A DNA stretch of 64,000 bases from Minicystis rosea (lineage in GTDB: Bacteria; Myxococcota_A; Polyangia; Polyangiales; Polyangiaceae): contig CP016211.1 in the NCBI GenBank assembly GCA_001931535.1, forward strand, positions 310,001 to 374,000, in the 5' to 3' direction. The notes beneath the pieces were generated by a model. That model saw nothing but the letters and a program-made list of their open reading frames with translations. It was not told the DNA's origin and ran no database searches. Of this stretch, positions 8,867 to 19,422 are shown piece by piece. Every line of letters starts with the position of its first letter. The stretch's first letter is position 1. Made by a program: the position numbers and the translations under genes.

Positions 8867-9079
8867 ATGTACGTCTGCCTCTGTCTTGGCGTCACTGACA
8901 AAGACATCCACGAGACCATTGCCGAGGGCGCTTCCTCTGCAGAGGAGGTCATGGATTGCACGGGCGCAGGCACGCGATGCGGGAGCTGTCGCCATGCGAT
9001 TGCCGACATCGTGGAGGAAGCCGGCGCAGCGTCTCGTCCTTCGAATCGATCGCTGCGCGTGTTGACCTCTGCCGCTTAG
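8867..9079 (+). CDS. bfd: Bacterioferritin-associated ferredoxin (Bfd)
   Basis: 70 residues, the usual size. The [2Fe-2S] Cys pattern is visible: CLC near the N-terminus (MYVCLCLGVTDKD), then GTRCGSCRHAI, giving C-x-C ... C-x2-C. Bfd docks on bacterioferritin and passes electrons to release stored iron. ATG 8867 is the first residue of the family's conserved N-terminus, and the promoter ends just before it, so translation probably starts on a near-leaderless mRNA. The adjoining bfr gene, 168 bases downstream on the same strand, is its expected partner. Confidence 0.93.
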   Translation: MYVCLCLGVTDKDIHETIAEGASSAEEVMDCTGAGTRCGSCRHAIADIVEEAGAASRPSNRSLRVLTSAA

Positions 9080-9203
9080 CTCCCCATAGGCGACGCCAGT
9101 CATCGTTCTCGCGGGGTCTGCCTCGGGCGGACCGCGTGAACCGAGTGGCGCTCGCGCAGGCAAGAAAGCGTTCCCGACGTGGGGGAATGCGGCTACCTTC
9201 TCG

Positions 9204-9239
9204 CTCGAAAGGGCGGGCGGCCGCCCGCCTGCTTTCGAG
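9204..9239 (+). promoter_or_regulatory. Long hairpin abutting the bfr ribosome-binding site
   Basis: The left arm CTCGAAAG-GGCGGGCGG (9204-9220) pairs with CCGCCCGCC (9221-9229) and CTTTCGAG (9232-9239); only TG (9230-9231) is unpaired. This gives a 17-bp stem or cruciform. Its 3' base lies at the first base of the likely Shine-Dalgarno GGGAG (9239-9243), five bases before ATG 9248. It could end the bfd transcript, stabilise bfr mRNA or gate bfr translation. Confidence 0.6.
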
Positions 9240-9247
9240 GGAGAGCA

Positions 9248-9718
9248 ATGAAGGGCAATCGAGAGGTCATCGACCTGCTGAACGAAGTCCTGGCGGGTGA
9301 GCTGGTGGCCATCAACCAGTATTTCCTGCACGCGCGGATGTGCAAAAACTGGGGCTACCTGCGCATCGCGGCGAAGGTCTACCACGAGTCGATCGACGAG
9401 ATGAAACACGCCGACGAGCTCGTCGAGCGCATCCTGTACCTCGACGGTCTGCCGAACCTGCAGCGGCTCGACAAGATCAACATCGGGCAGACGGTGCCCG
9501 AGCAGATGAAGAGCGATCTCGATCTCGAGTACCGCGCGCTGAAGCGTCTCAACGACGGCATCCAGCTCTGCCGCGAGCGCAGCGACAACGGCAGCGAGGA
9601 CCTCTTGAAGAAGATCCTCGTGTCGGAGGAGGAGCACGTCGACTGGCTGGAGACGCAGATCCGACTCATCGGCGAGCTCGGTGAGAAGGCATACCTGGCC
9701 GAGCAGCTCCACAGTTGA
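9248..9718 (+). CDS. bfr: Bacterioferritin
   Basis: 156 residues. It is a 24-mer heme-containing ferritin that oxidises and stores iron. With ATG 9248 as residue 1, the ferroxidase ligands fall at the E. coli positions: Glu18, Glu51, His54 and Glu94, with Met52 as heme ligand. The C-terminal pair is in EEEHVDWLE (Glu126 and His129), one residue earlier than in E. coli. All ligands are present. GGGAG lies directly upstream, next to the long hairpin. It is paired with bfd. Confidence 0.96.
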   Translation: MKGNREVIDLLNEVLAGELVAINQYFLHARMCKNWGYLRIAAKVYHESIDEMKHADELVERILYLDGLPNLQRLDKINIGQTVPEQMKSDLDLEYRALKRLNDGIQLCRERSDNGSEDLLKKILVSEEEHVDWLETQIRLIGELGEKAYLAEQLHS

Positions 9719-9900
9719 TCTGATCGCCGGGCGGTCTGCGTGCATCCGATGGCTGTCGGTGCGACCGCGTGACCGCTCGCTTTGACTCATGCTAAAGCAC
9801 GGTTTTCCGTGGTCGGCGCTTCGACCACGGAGCCCCGCACGCACCATCGGATCGACGCGGGCGCCGACCAAGCGCTCGCGTCGCACGCCGGGGGAGTTCG

Positions 9901-11256
9901 ATGCCCAAGATTCTCGTCGTCGATGATCAGCGCAACATGAGGACCACGCTGGCGATGATGCTGCGTGGCGCCGGCTACGAAGTCGACGAAGCCAGCGACG
10001 GCAACCAAGGCGCCGAGATGGGCGCCCGCGGCGCCTACGACGTCGTCCTCACCGATCTGCGCATGGGGCAGTTCGACGGCATCCGCGTGCTGCGCGCAGT
10101 GAAGGAGTCGCACGCCGCCACCGAGGTCATCGTGATGACCGCGTACGGCACGATCGAGAGCGCCGTCGAGGCCATGCGCCTCGGCGCCTTCGACTACATC
10201 CAGAAGCCGTTCAGCGAGCAGGAGCTGCTCGTCAAAGTCGAGCGCGCCAACCACAACCGGAACCTCTCGAGCCAGGTCTCGCTCCTCGCGACCGAGTTCA
10301 AGGAGAAGTACAAGTTCGAGAACATCGCGGGCCGATCGCAGGCCATCCGCGAAGTGCTCGGCCGCATCGTCCGCGTCGCGCCGACGGACGCGACGGTGCT
10401 CATCACCGGCGAGAACGGCACGGGCAAGGAGCTCGTGGCCAAGGCCATCCACGCCAACTCGAAGCGCGCCGATCGGCCCTTCGTGCCGGTCAACTGCGCG
10501 GCCATCACCGAGACGCTGCTCGAGAGCGAGCTCTTCGGTCACGCGCGTGGCGCCTTCACCGGCGCGGTCTCCGCGCGCAAGGGCCTCTTCGAAGAGGCCG
10601 ACGGCGGCACCTTCTTCTTCGACGAGATCGCCGAGACCCCGGTGAGCTTCCAGGCCAAGCTCCTCCGCGCGGTGCAAGAGAACGAGATCCGCCGCGTGGG
10701 CGAGAACAAGCCCATCCGCGTGAACGTGCGCATCATCGCGGCGACGAACCAAGACTTGCTCACGAGCGTCGCGGAGAAGCGCTTCCGTCAGGATCTCTAC
10801 TATCGCCTCAACGTCGCGCGCTTCGTGCTCCCGCCGCTGCGCGATCGGCGCGAGGACATCCCGGTGCTGCTCGAGTTCTTCCTGCAGAAGGCGAACCGCA
10901 AGATGAGCACCGGCGCGAAGCTCGGCGACGGCGTCGTCGAAGCGCTGATGGCCTACGATTTCCCCGGCAACATCCGCGAGCTCGAGAACATGGTCGAGCA
11001 AGCGGTGGCGCTGTCCGGCGGCGGCGTGATCACCGTCGACGACATGATGACGACCAACGTGCAGCCGAAGCGTCCCGCCGGCGGCGGCCGCACGCTCGCC
11101 GACGTCGTCGATGCAGCCGAGCGTCAAGCCATCGAGTCCGCGCTCCGCGAGCACGACGGGAGCCGTGAAAAAGCGGCCGAAGCGCTCGGGATCAGCGCGA
11201 CCACGCTGTGGCGGAAGATGACGCGGCTCGTGATCACGTACCCACCTCAAGGCTGA
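9901..11256 (+). CDS. NtrC-family sigma-54-dependent response regulator
   Basis: 451 residues. It has a receiver (1-118) with acidic pocket Asp8/Asp9 and probable phospho-acceptor Asp52 (VVLTDLRM), a sigma-54 AAA+ domain (about 140-375) with Walker A GENGTGKE (170-177), the sigma-54 contact loop GAFTGA (217-222) and Walker B TFFFDE (237-242), and a C-terminal Fis-type HTH (REKAAEALGISATTLWRKM). It should activate sigma-54 promoters after phosphorylation. No histidine kinase is adjacent; the next gene downstream is a lone receiver. Confidence 0.95.
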   Translation: MPKILVVDDQRNMRTTLAMMLRGAGYEVDEASDGNQGAEMGARGAYDVVLTDLRMGQFDGIRVLRAVKESHAATEVIVMTAYGTIESAVEAMRLGAFDYIQKPFSEQELLVKVERANHNRNLSSQVSLLATEFKEKYKFENIAGRSQAIREVLGRIVRVAPTDATVLITGENGTGKELVAKAIHANSKRADRPFVPVNCAAITETLLESELFGHARGAFTGAVSARKGLFEEADGGTFFFDEIAETPVSFQAKLLRAVQENEIRRVGENKPIRVNVRIIAATNQDLLTSVAEKRFRQDLYYRLNVARFVLPPLRDRREDIPVLLEFFLQKANRKMSTGAKLGDGVVEALMAYDFPGNIRELENMVEQAVALSGGGVITVDDMMTTNVQPKRPAGGGRTLADVVDAAERQAIESALREHDGSREKAAEALGISATTLWRKMTRLVITYPPQG

Positions 11257-11611
11257 AACACGCGCCTCGCGCGGCACGCCGAGCGGCAACATCGCGGTGC
11301 GATCGAGCACGCGGTTGCCGACGCCTGCGGCTCTTCTCCAAGCGATGTTCGTGGGCTGTCTCACCGAACATCGCATGGGAACAAGAGTGCTCAGGGCATT
11401 CCGGAGCTTGCATAGGGGAAACGCGGATACGGGCCTCGTTGCACGCCTGAAATCCGGTAAGCTCGGCGCTGGCAGGTCGGGCCGCGTGATGAATCAGCTT
11501 TTTGGATCAGCTCGACTGGCCCGGTCGTTGCTTGACGCCGGCTGCCTGTTCGTGGCGTCACCAGACGGTACGCCCCGTCCGGCGTGGCTTGGATCTGTTG
11601 GGAGGTGCATC
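11257..11611. other. Intergenic region, nothing recognised
   Basis: 355 bases between the NtrC-family gene and the single-domain receiver. The receiver's frame stays open upstream to 11297, but that part does not resemble a protein domain. No sigma-54 -24/-12 pair, hairpin with T-run or operator was convincing. Confidence 0.4.
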
Positions 11612-11995
11612 GTGGCTCGTGTGCTGATCGTCGACGACGAAGAGAATCAGCGACGTACGCTGTCGATCGGTCTCAAGCTGGAAGGCTTCGAAGTGGTGGT
11701 CGCGGGGTCGAGCCAGGAGGCGCTCGAGATCCTCTCGGCCTCGTCTCCGCAGGTGGACTTGGCGCTCATCGATTTGATGATGCCGGGCCTCAACGGGCTC
11801 GAGCTCGCGCGGCAGATGCGCAGCCTCTTCCCCAACGTGCGTGTGGTGCTGTCGAGCGCGTACCATCTCTCGGCACGTCAGGTGGAGCGGGCCGACTGCG
11901 GCGCGATCGGCTTCGTTCCGAAGCCGTATCGTCTCGCCGAGCTTTCGAGCTTCCTCCGCGCCAAGGCCAAGCCTTCGTTCCCCGCGGCCGTTTGA
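11612..11995 (+). CDS. Single-domain response regulator receiver
   Basis: 127 residues, almost entirely a CheY-like receiver. It has the acidic pair in LIVDDEEN, phospho-acceptor Asp54 (LALIDLMMPGLNG), the switch Ser (VVLSSAY) and the Lys in GFVPKPYRL. The short C-terminus (SFLRAKAKPSFPAAV) has no output domain, so it probably acts by protein contact or phosphorelay. GTG 11612 is chosen because GGAGG lies at 11601-11605 and the conserved first strand begins at the next codon. Confidence 0.9.
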   Translation: MARVLIVDDEENQRRTLSIGLKLEGFEVVVAGSSQEALEILSASSPQVDLALIDLMMPGLNGLELARQMRSLFPNVRVVLSSAYHLSARQVERADCGAIGFVPKPYRLAELSSFLRAKAKPSFPAAV

Positions 11996-12002
11996 ACACG
12001 AT

Positions 12003-12124
12003 GGGCCGGACGAGCCGGCGCTGAGTCACGATGGGGCCGCAAGCGGCCCCAAACCCCGGGCCGGACGAGCCGGCGCTGAGTCACGATGGGGCCGCGAGCG
12101 GCCCCAAACCCCGGGCCGGACGAG
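12003..12124. repeat. 55-bp tandem repeat with internal hairpins
   Basis: Two units (12003-12057 and 12058-12112) differ at one base, followed by a 12-base partial third. Each unit holds GCCGG-N5-CCGGC and a perfect 8-bp stem GGGGCCGC/GCGGCCCC with a 2-base turn; the one difference (A/G) is in that turn. The array follows the receiver stop by 8 bases and may act as a terminator or mRNA-stabilising element. Confidence 0.8.
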
Positions 12125-12194
12125 CGGCCCTGATCTGAGCGAAGGTCGTCCGTTCGGCGCGCCTCGGGCGTGCCGTTCGTGCTAAGGCGACGCC

Positions 12195-14446
<2,252 letters not shown>

Positions 14447-14565
14447 CGCGGCGTTCGCCGCGCGAATGACGCGGGGAGGGCGCGAGGGACGGCGATCGAT
14501 ACGGTGAGCGCTCACGCCCGTTGATGGTCGGCGGAGTGTTCGGTATGCTCCGTGATCGGCGTCGG

Positions 14566-16266
14566 ATGACCGAGGACGCGAAGAAGCCGCTGGGACGCAT
14601 CCTGCTTCGGCAGCGCGCGGTCACACAGCCCGAGCTCGACAAGGCGCTCGAAAGCGCCATTCCGGGCGGGCCTCCGCTTGCAACCCGGATGATCGAATCG
14701 GGAACACTCTCCGAACTCGCTGCGCTCAAGGCCCTCTCCGAACAGAGCGGCGTGCCAGGCATCGACCTGAACCAGGTCTGCCTCCGGCTGCGCGATCTCG
14801 ACATCGTCCCGCGCGAAGTCGCCATGCGGCACAAGCTGCTGCCGGTGCTGGTGCGCGAGGATCGTGTGTTCGTGGCCATGGCCTCGCCGACCGACAAGAA
14901 GGTGATCGACGAGATCGGCTTCGTCACGGGCAAGCACGTGTTCCCGTACGTCGCGCTGGCCGGTCCGCTGATGCGCGTGATCACGGCCGCGTACCAGATG
15001 CGCGAGCGCGGCGAGCAGTTCTACGTCGGGCCGACGTGTCCGCCGGAGATTCAGCGCAAGGCTGGTCTCGTCCCGACCGAGCCGCCGGAGGCCGCGCTCC
15101 CCGATCACGAAGGGATCCGTGCGGCGCAGATCCCGCCGGCTCCGACACGGACGCCGGCCGCGCCGCCCGTCGACGATTCGCTGCGCCGGCCGAGCTTCAC
15201 GCCGAATCCGCCGCCGGTGCCGAATCGACGGCCGCCGCCGCTGCCGAACCGCGCCGGGCTGCAACGTCCTTCGATCACGCCGGAGCCGCAACGTGTCTCC
15301 GATCCCGATGCGGGCTTCCGGCCGGCGACGGGGCGCTCCGAGGTGCCGACGACGACGGCGGTGGTCGTCGACGATGCGATGGGGCGCATGGCCGGCGCCG
15401 ACGAGCTGAACGAGGCCGACTTCGGGTCGGTCAACCGCGATCTCTCGGTGATGGCCGAGCTGCCTGCGCGTGAAGAAGCGTCGGGTGGACGCCCGCACCT
15501 GCCGGGCCGACCGACGATCCTCGTCGTCGACGACGAGCCCGAGATCCGCCGGCTCGTGCGTCGCGTGCTCGAAGAGCGCCAGTACAACGTGCTCGAGGCG
15601 GCGCGCGGTCACACGGCGCTGGGCCTCTTGAAAGAGCACCCGCCCGATCTCTGTATCCTCGATGCGATGCTGCCCGAGGTGCACGGCTTCGACATCGCCA
15701 AGCGCATGAAGGGGACGGAGCGCTACGGGCACATCCCCATCATCATGATCTCGGCCGTGTATCGCGGCTGGCGCTTCGCCGAAGATCTCAAGGCGAGCTA
15801 CGGCGTGGACGCGTACCTGGAGAAGCCGTTCAAGATGGCCGATCTGGTGCGCGCGGTGGAGACGGCGCTCTCGCAGAAGGGGCCGTCGAGCAGCGCCGAG
15901 CAGATCTCCGCCGAGGCCGAGAAGAAGCTCGCGGCCGGCATCGAGGCTTACCAAAAGGGTGATCTCGCGGGCGCGATCGAGCACCTCAAGGAAGGCACGC
16001 GCATCGATCCGCTGGCCTTCCGCCTGCATTTCCACTTGGGCTTGCTCTACGGCAAGCAGGGCCGGATCTACGACGCCATCCAGGAGCTGCAGACGGCGCT
16101 CGACATCAACGGCCGGCATTTCCCTGCGCTGAAGAACCTGGCGGTGCTCTATCAAAAGGTGGGCTTCCGCAACAAAGCGATCGAGACTTGGGAGCGCGCG
16201 CTGCGCGTCGCCCCGGATGATCCGACGCGCCAGTCGATCAAGGAGCACCTCGTTGGGCTGCTGTGA
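14566..16266 (+). CDS. MshEN domain - receiver - TPR signalling protein
   Basis: 566 residues from ATG 14566; in-frame starts at 14521 (TTG), 14524 and 14545 are alternatives with no clear ribosome-binding site. Domains in order: MshEN/GspE-N (about 5-150) with two leucine-spaced motifs (PLGRILLRQRAVTQPELDKAL and LATRMIESGTLSELAALKAL) of the type that binds cyclic di-GMP in MshE; a Pro-rich linker (about 160-305); a receiver (about 325-440; ILVVDDEP, phospho-acceptor in LCILDAMLP, K in YLEKPFK); and TPR-like repeats (about 460-560; AIEHLKEGTRIDPLAF). There is no ATPase domain, so it is not a GspE motor. It probably integrates c-di-GMP and phosphorylation to control a partner, perhaps in motility or secretion. 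Confidence 0.87.
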   Translation: MTEDAKKPLGRILLRQRAVTQPELDKALESAIPGGPPLATRMIESGTLSELAALKALSEQSGVPGIDLNQVCLRLRDLDIVPREVAMRHKLLPVLVREDRVFVAMASPTDKKVIDEIGFVTGKHVFPYVALAGPLMRVITAAYQMRERGEQFYVGPTCPPEIQRKAGLVPTEPPEAALPDHEGIRAAQIPPAPTRTPAAPPVDDSLRRPSFTPNPPPVPNRRPPPLPNRAGLQRPSITPEPQRVSDPDAGFRPATGRSEVPTTTAVVVDDAMGRMAGADELNEADFGSVNRDLSVMAELPAREEASGGRPHLPGRPTILVVDDEPEIRRLVRRVLEERQYNVLEAARGHTALGLLKEHPPDLCILDAMLPEVHGFDIAKRMKGTERYGHIPIIMISAVYRGWRFAEDLKASYGVDAYLEKPFKMADLVRAVETALSQKGPSSSAEQISAEAEKKLAAGIEAYQKGDLAGAIEHLKEGTRIDPLAFRLHFHLGLLYGKQGRIYDAIQELQTALDINGRHFPALKNLAVLYQKVGFRNKAIETWERALRVAPDDPTRQSIKEHLVGLL

Positions 16267-16407
16267 CGCGTCTCGTGCTTGTGCTTTCCCGCGTGGGCGT
16301 GCGTTCCGCGGGGCTTTCGCCATCGGCGTTGGTACGGGGGTTTTGAGCGACGCGACGAAGCGTCATAAGCTCGCGGGGTCTCTCCCTCGCGTAGGCGGCA
16401 TGCCCCG

Positions 16408-18498
16408 ATGAAGTTCGTCTGCGACAACTGTCAGGCCAAGTATCAAATCGGGGACGACAAGGTCGCCGGTAAGACGGTGCGCATGAAGTGCCGTCGCTGC
16501 GGTCACGAGATCCGCGTGCGCGCCGACGGCGGCGACGTCGGCGCCGCAGACCTGCCGGTGACCGAGGTCGACGCGCAGCTCTCGGCGTCGTCGGCATCGA
16601 TGCCGGCCGTGCAGCCGCCTGCGCCTCCGCCGGGACATCTGCCGCCTCCGCCCGGGCATCTCCCGCCTCCGGCAGCGCCTACCGCACGCACCGTCGGTGC
16701 GATCGCGCCGCGTCCGGGAGGCCCGTTGCGTCCGCCTTCGGGGACGATGGCGCTGGGCTCGCTGTCTGCGCCGCCGCCGCCTCCGCCTCCGGGCGCGATT
16801 GCGCCGCGTCCTGCGGCGCCCGCGCCGCGGCCCGTCGCGGGCGCGCCTCGTCCTCTCGCCGCGCCCGCAGCGACGCCGCGTCCGGCGACGGCAGCACCGG
16901 CGCCCCTGACGAAGAGCAGCGCGAGCGGGACGATGGCCGCGGTGCGAGACGCCGGCATCATGCCCGGCCCGCTCAAGACGACGCCCGCCGATGGTCCGGA
17001 TTACGACTGGTTCGCCGGCATTCGCGGCACGCCCACGGGCCCGATGCGGCGCGCGGAGATCCGCGAGCGGATCGAGGCCGGTGACATCGACGCGGACACG
17101 CTCGTCTGGCGCGAAGGCATCGCCGAATGGAGCGCGCTGAAGACGTTCTCCGAGCTCAGCCCGCTGCTCGAAGCGACGAAGGCGCCGCCGCTCCCTGTCG
17201 CGCCGCCCGCGCTGCCCGTTCCGCCGCCGGCTGCTTCCGCGCCCTTCGCGCTCACCAACCCGAAGGCTGCCGCGCCGAAGCCGATCGCACCGCCGGCCGC
17301 AGCACCGAAGCCGCTTGCGCCTTCCGCGCTCGCAGCGCCGCCTCCGCCCCCTGCAGCGGCGTTGCCTCCGCCTGCAGCGGCGCTTCCACCGCCTGCAGCG
17401 GCGTTGCCTCCGCCTGCAGCAGCGCTTCCACCGCCTGCAGCGGCGCTTCCACCGCCTGCAGCGGCGCTTCCGCCGCCTGCTGCAACGCCGCTGCCTGTTG
17501 CAGCCGCGCCGGCGCCGGTTGCTTCACCGGCGCTGCCGATTGCAGCTGCATCGGCGATCGCTGCACCGGCTGTTGCGGTGGTGGAAGCGGCTCCGGTCGC
17601 GCCGCCGCCCGAGGTGTCGCTCGGGGTTCTTTCCGATCCGTTTGCGGCACCGGCGCCTGCGGTCACCAATGGCAAGGCCAACGGCGCGCACGTGGCGCAT
17701 GCAGCGAGCGAGGTGCCGGCGGCGTCCGTGGCGGCTCCGCCGGTCGAGCCGGTTGCGGCGCCGGCTCCGCCTTCGCGGAAGGTGGAGGTCGAGTCCGATC
17801 TCGACGTCGTTCTCGGTCGCAACAGGCGGCAGACGCATCCGATGGTCTACGCGTTCGTCGCGGCGGCCGCCGTGTTCGGCGGCGTGGCGGCGTGGGCGTT
17901 GTTCGGCAATCGCGCGCCGCAGATCGTGGTGGTGCAGGCGCCTCCGGTCGTGACGACGGTGACCGTTGCCGCGACGTCGTCGGCCGAGCCGGACAAGGCG
18001 CAGGTCGAGGTGGGGGAGATCGCGTCTGCCGCGGCGCAGGGGCCGGTCGCCAAGCTGCCGCTCGGCCCGAGGCCCAAGGCGTCGGCGTCCGCGACGGCTG
18101 CTGCGGCGGCCGCGGCGCCCATCGATACGTCGGGGTTCGTGAACAACGTCCCCGGGCCAGCCGCGCAGGGGCCTACGGGCTCGCAGGCGGGCGGCGGTGG
18201 TCAGCTCTCGCAGGGCGAGATCAGCGCCGTCGTGAGCCAGAACCAGCCGATGGTGAAGCGCAAGTGCTGGATGCCGGCCCTCGAAGCGCGGGCGACGAAC
18301 GGCGCGACCAACGCGCGCGTCAACGGCAGCATCACCATCGGTGCGTCCGGTGCGGTCGAGTCCGCCTCCGCGAGCGGTGGAGAGCGTGACTTCCCGGGAC
18401 TCTCGTCGTGCATCGCCCAACGCATGAAGGGTTGGAAGTTCCCGCCCTCCGGCAGCTCGACGTCGGTCAACGTGCCCTTCGTGTTTGCGGGGCAATGA
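16408..18498 (+). CDS. GltJ/AgmX-like gliding-motility protein (zinc ribbon, GYF, TM, TonB-like C-terminus)
   Basis: 696 residues. An MJ0042-type zinc ribbon at 1-40 has Cys5, Cys8, Cys28 and Cys31 (FVCDNCQAKYQIGDDKV, MKCRRCG). A Pro/Ala-rich stretch precedes a GYF_2 domain at about 195-255 (DYDWFAGIRGTPTGPMRRAE, TLVWREGIAEWSALKTF). A long Pro/Ala linker with 7-residue repeats, one transmembrane helix (about 479-500, MVYAFVAAAAVFGGVAAWAL) and a C-terminal AgmX/PglI (TonB-like) domain (about 590-696; SQNQPMVKRKCWMPALEARA, CIAQRMKGWKFPPSG) follow. This is the layout of Myxococcus GltJ/AgmX, an inner-membrane gliding protein whose cytoplasmic ZnR and GYF modules switch the machinery. No other glt gene is adjacent, so it may be a paralogue. 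Confidence 0.88.
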   Translation: MKFVCDNCQAKYQIGDDKVAGKTVRMKCRRCGHEIRVRADGGDVGAADLPVTEVDAQLSASSASMPAVQPPAPPPGHLPPPPGHLPPPAAPTARTVGAIAPRPGGPLRPPSGTMALGSLSAPPPPPPPGAIAPRPAAPAPRPVAGAPRPLAAPAATPRPATAAPAPLTKSSASGTMAAVRDAGIMPGPLKTTPADGPDYDWFAGIRGTPTGPMRRAEIRERIEAGDIDADTLVWREGIAEWSALKTFSELSPLLEATKAPPLPVAPPALPVPPPAASAPFALTNPKAAAPKPIAPPAAAPKPLAPSALAAPPPPPAAALPPPAAALPPPAAALPPPAAALPPPAAALPPPAAALPPPAATPLPVAAAPAPVASPALPIAAASAIAAPAVAVVEAAPVAPPPEVSLGVLSDPFAAPAPAVTNGKANGAHVAHAASEVPAASVAAPPVEPVAAPAPPSRKVEVESDLDVVLGRNRRQTHPMVYAFVAAAAVFGGVAAWALFGNRAPQIVVVQAPPVVTTVTVAATSSAEPDKAQVEVGEIASAAAQGPVAKLPLGPRPKASASATAAAAAAAPIDTSGFVNNVPGPAAQGPTGSQAGGGGQLSQGEISAVVSQNQPMVKRKCWMPALEARATNGATNARVNGSITIGASGAVESASASGGERDFPGLSSCIAQRMKGWKFPPSGSSTSVNVPFVFAGQ
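17350..17496 (+). repeat. 21-bp in-frame tandem repeat encoding PPPAAAL units
   Basis: Six near-identical 21-base units plus a decayed seventh lie inside the GltJ/AgmX-like gene, each carrying CTGCAG. They encode a 7-residue Pro/Ala/Leu unit in the linker between the GYF domain and the membrane helix. The near-identity at silent sites suggests recent slippage and variable linker length between strains. Confidence 0.85.
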
Positions 18499-18624
18499 CA
18501 TGGTCGGCGCCCGCGCCTTTTGACCTCCGACGAAACTCTCGCTCGTCGACAACGTGCACCCGCTGGCCTGAAGAGCGCGGCTCCCGCCCTCGTTCGGCGC
18601 GCATCCGCGCGCTGCGAGGTTGCG

Positions 18625-19422
18625 TCACACGCGGAAGAGCGCGAGCTGCTGGCCGCTCTGCAACGGCGGAGCGGCGGCCGCATCGATCACCATCGTCTCG
18701 TTCTGTGATGCGACCAGGAGGCGCGTGCTCCGGCCCGCGAGCGCGTCGCGCGCCACGTCGAGCGCGACGTCGGGGCGGTTGTTGGTCTGCGACAGGTGCA
18801 TGAGCGCGACGGTGTGCGTCTCGCGCGGCAGTGCGCGGAGGAGCGCGTGCGCTTGCTGGTTCGAGAGGTGCCCGCGCGCCGACGTGATCCGCTGCTTCAA
18901 GAACCATGGATAAGGGCCGCGGCGCAGCATGTCGGGATCGTGGTTCGACTCGATGAGCGCGACGTCGCAGCGCGCGAGGTGCGCGGGCAGCGCCGGCGGC
19001 ACTTCACCAAGATCGGTCACGATCGCGGCTCGCCGGCCGCCGCCTTCGAGGACCAGCGCCACCTGCGCGGCGTCGTGCGGCAGCGGCAGCGGAGCGATGG
19101 TGACGGCGCCGATGGCGAAGGGCTCGCGCATGCCGAAGACGCGGACCTCGTCGCGGCCGTGCAGCCGTTCGCAGCGCGCGGTGGCCTCGCTCGCCCAGAT
19201 CGGGATCCCGAGCTTCTTGGCGATGCGCAGGCATTGCCCGAAGTGATCTTGATGCTCGTGGGTGAGCACCACCGCGTGCGGCGCGCCCGTCGTGCCGGCC
19301 GCGGCGAGGCGCATGAGGAGCGCGCGCGGGCCGATGCCGGCATCGACGAGGACGCGCGTGCCGCCCGCTTCGAAGAGGGTCGCGTTGCCGGCGCTGCCGC
19401 TCGCGAGGATGGTGATCTTCAC
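18625..19422 (-). CDS. MBL-fold metallo-hydrolase (YycJ/WalJ-like)
   Basis: 265 residues. The fold motifs are clear: KITILASGSAGNATL at the N-terminus, metal site THEHQDHF (HxHxDH), the later IVTDLGEV and ALIESNHD, and a C-terminal HLSQTNNRP. The SGSxGN start and ESNHD motif place it with the YycJ/WalJ branch rather than with beta-lactamases; the substrate is not evident. GTG 19422 is chosen because it overlaps the ctaA stop (GTGA) and starts the conserved first strand. It is coupled to ctaA. Confidence 0.87.
   Translation of the reverse strand: MKITILASGSAGNATLFEAGGTRVLVDAGIGPRALLMRLAAAGTTGAPHAVVLTHEHQDHFGQCLRIAKKLGIPIWASEATARCERLHGRDEVRVFGMREPFAIGAVTIAPLPLPHDAAQVALVLEGGGRRAAIVTDLGEVPPALPAHLARCDVALIESNHDPDMLRRGPYPWFLKQRITSARGHLSNQQAHALLRALPRETHTVALMHLSQTNNRPDVALDVARDALAGRSTRLLVASQNETMVIDAAAAPPLQSGQQLALFRV

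Noticed and set aside
11257..11611. N-terminal extension of the lone receiver from the upstream open frame
   Set aside because: The extension has no domain character, and GGAGG followed by GTG 11612 places the start at the conserved first strand.
14566..16266. Type IV pilus/type II secretion ATPase, suggested by the N-terminal domain
   Set aside because: The MshEN domain is followed by a receiver and TPRs; no Walker A or other ATPase motif is present.
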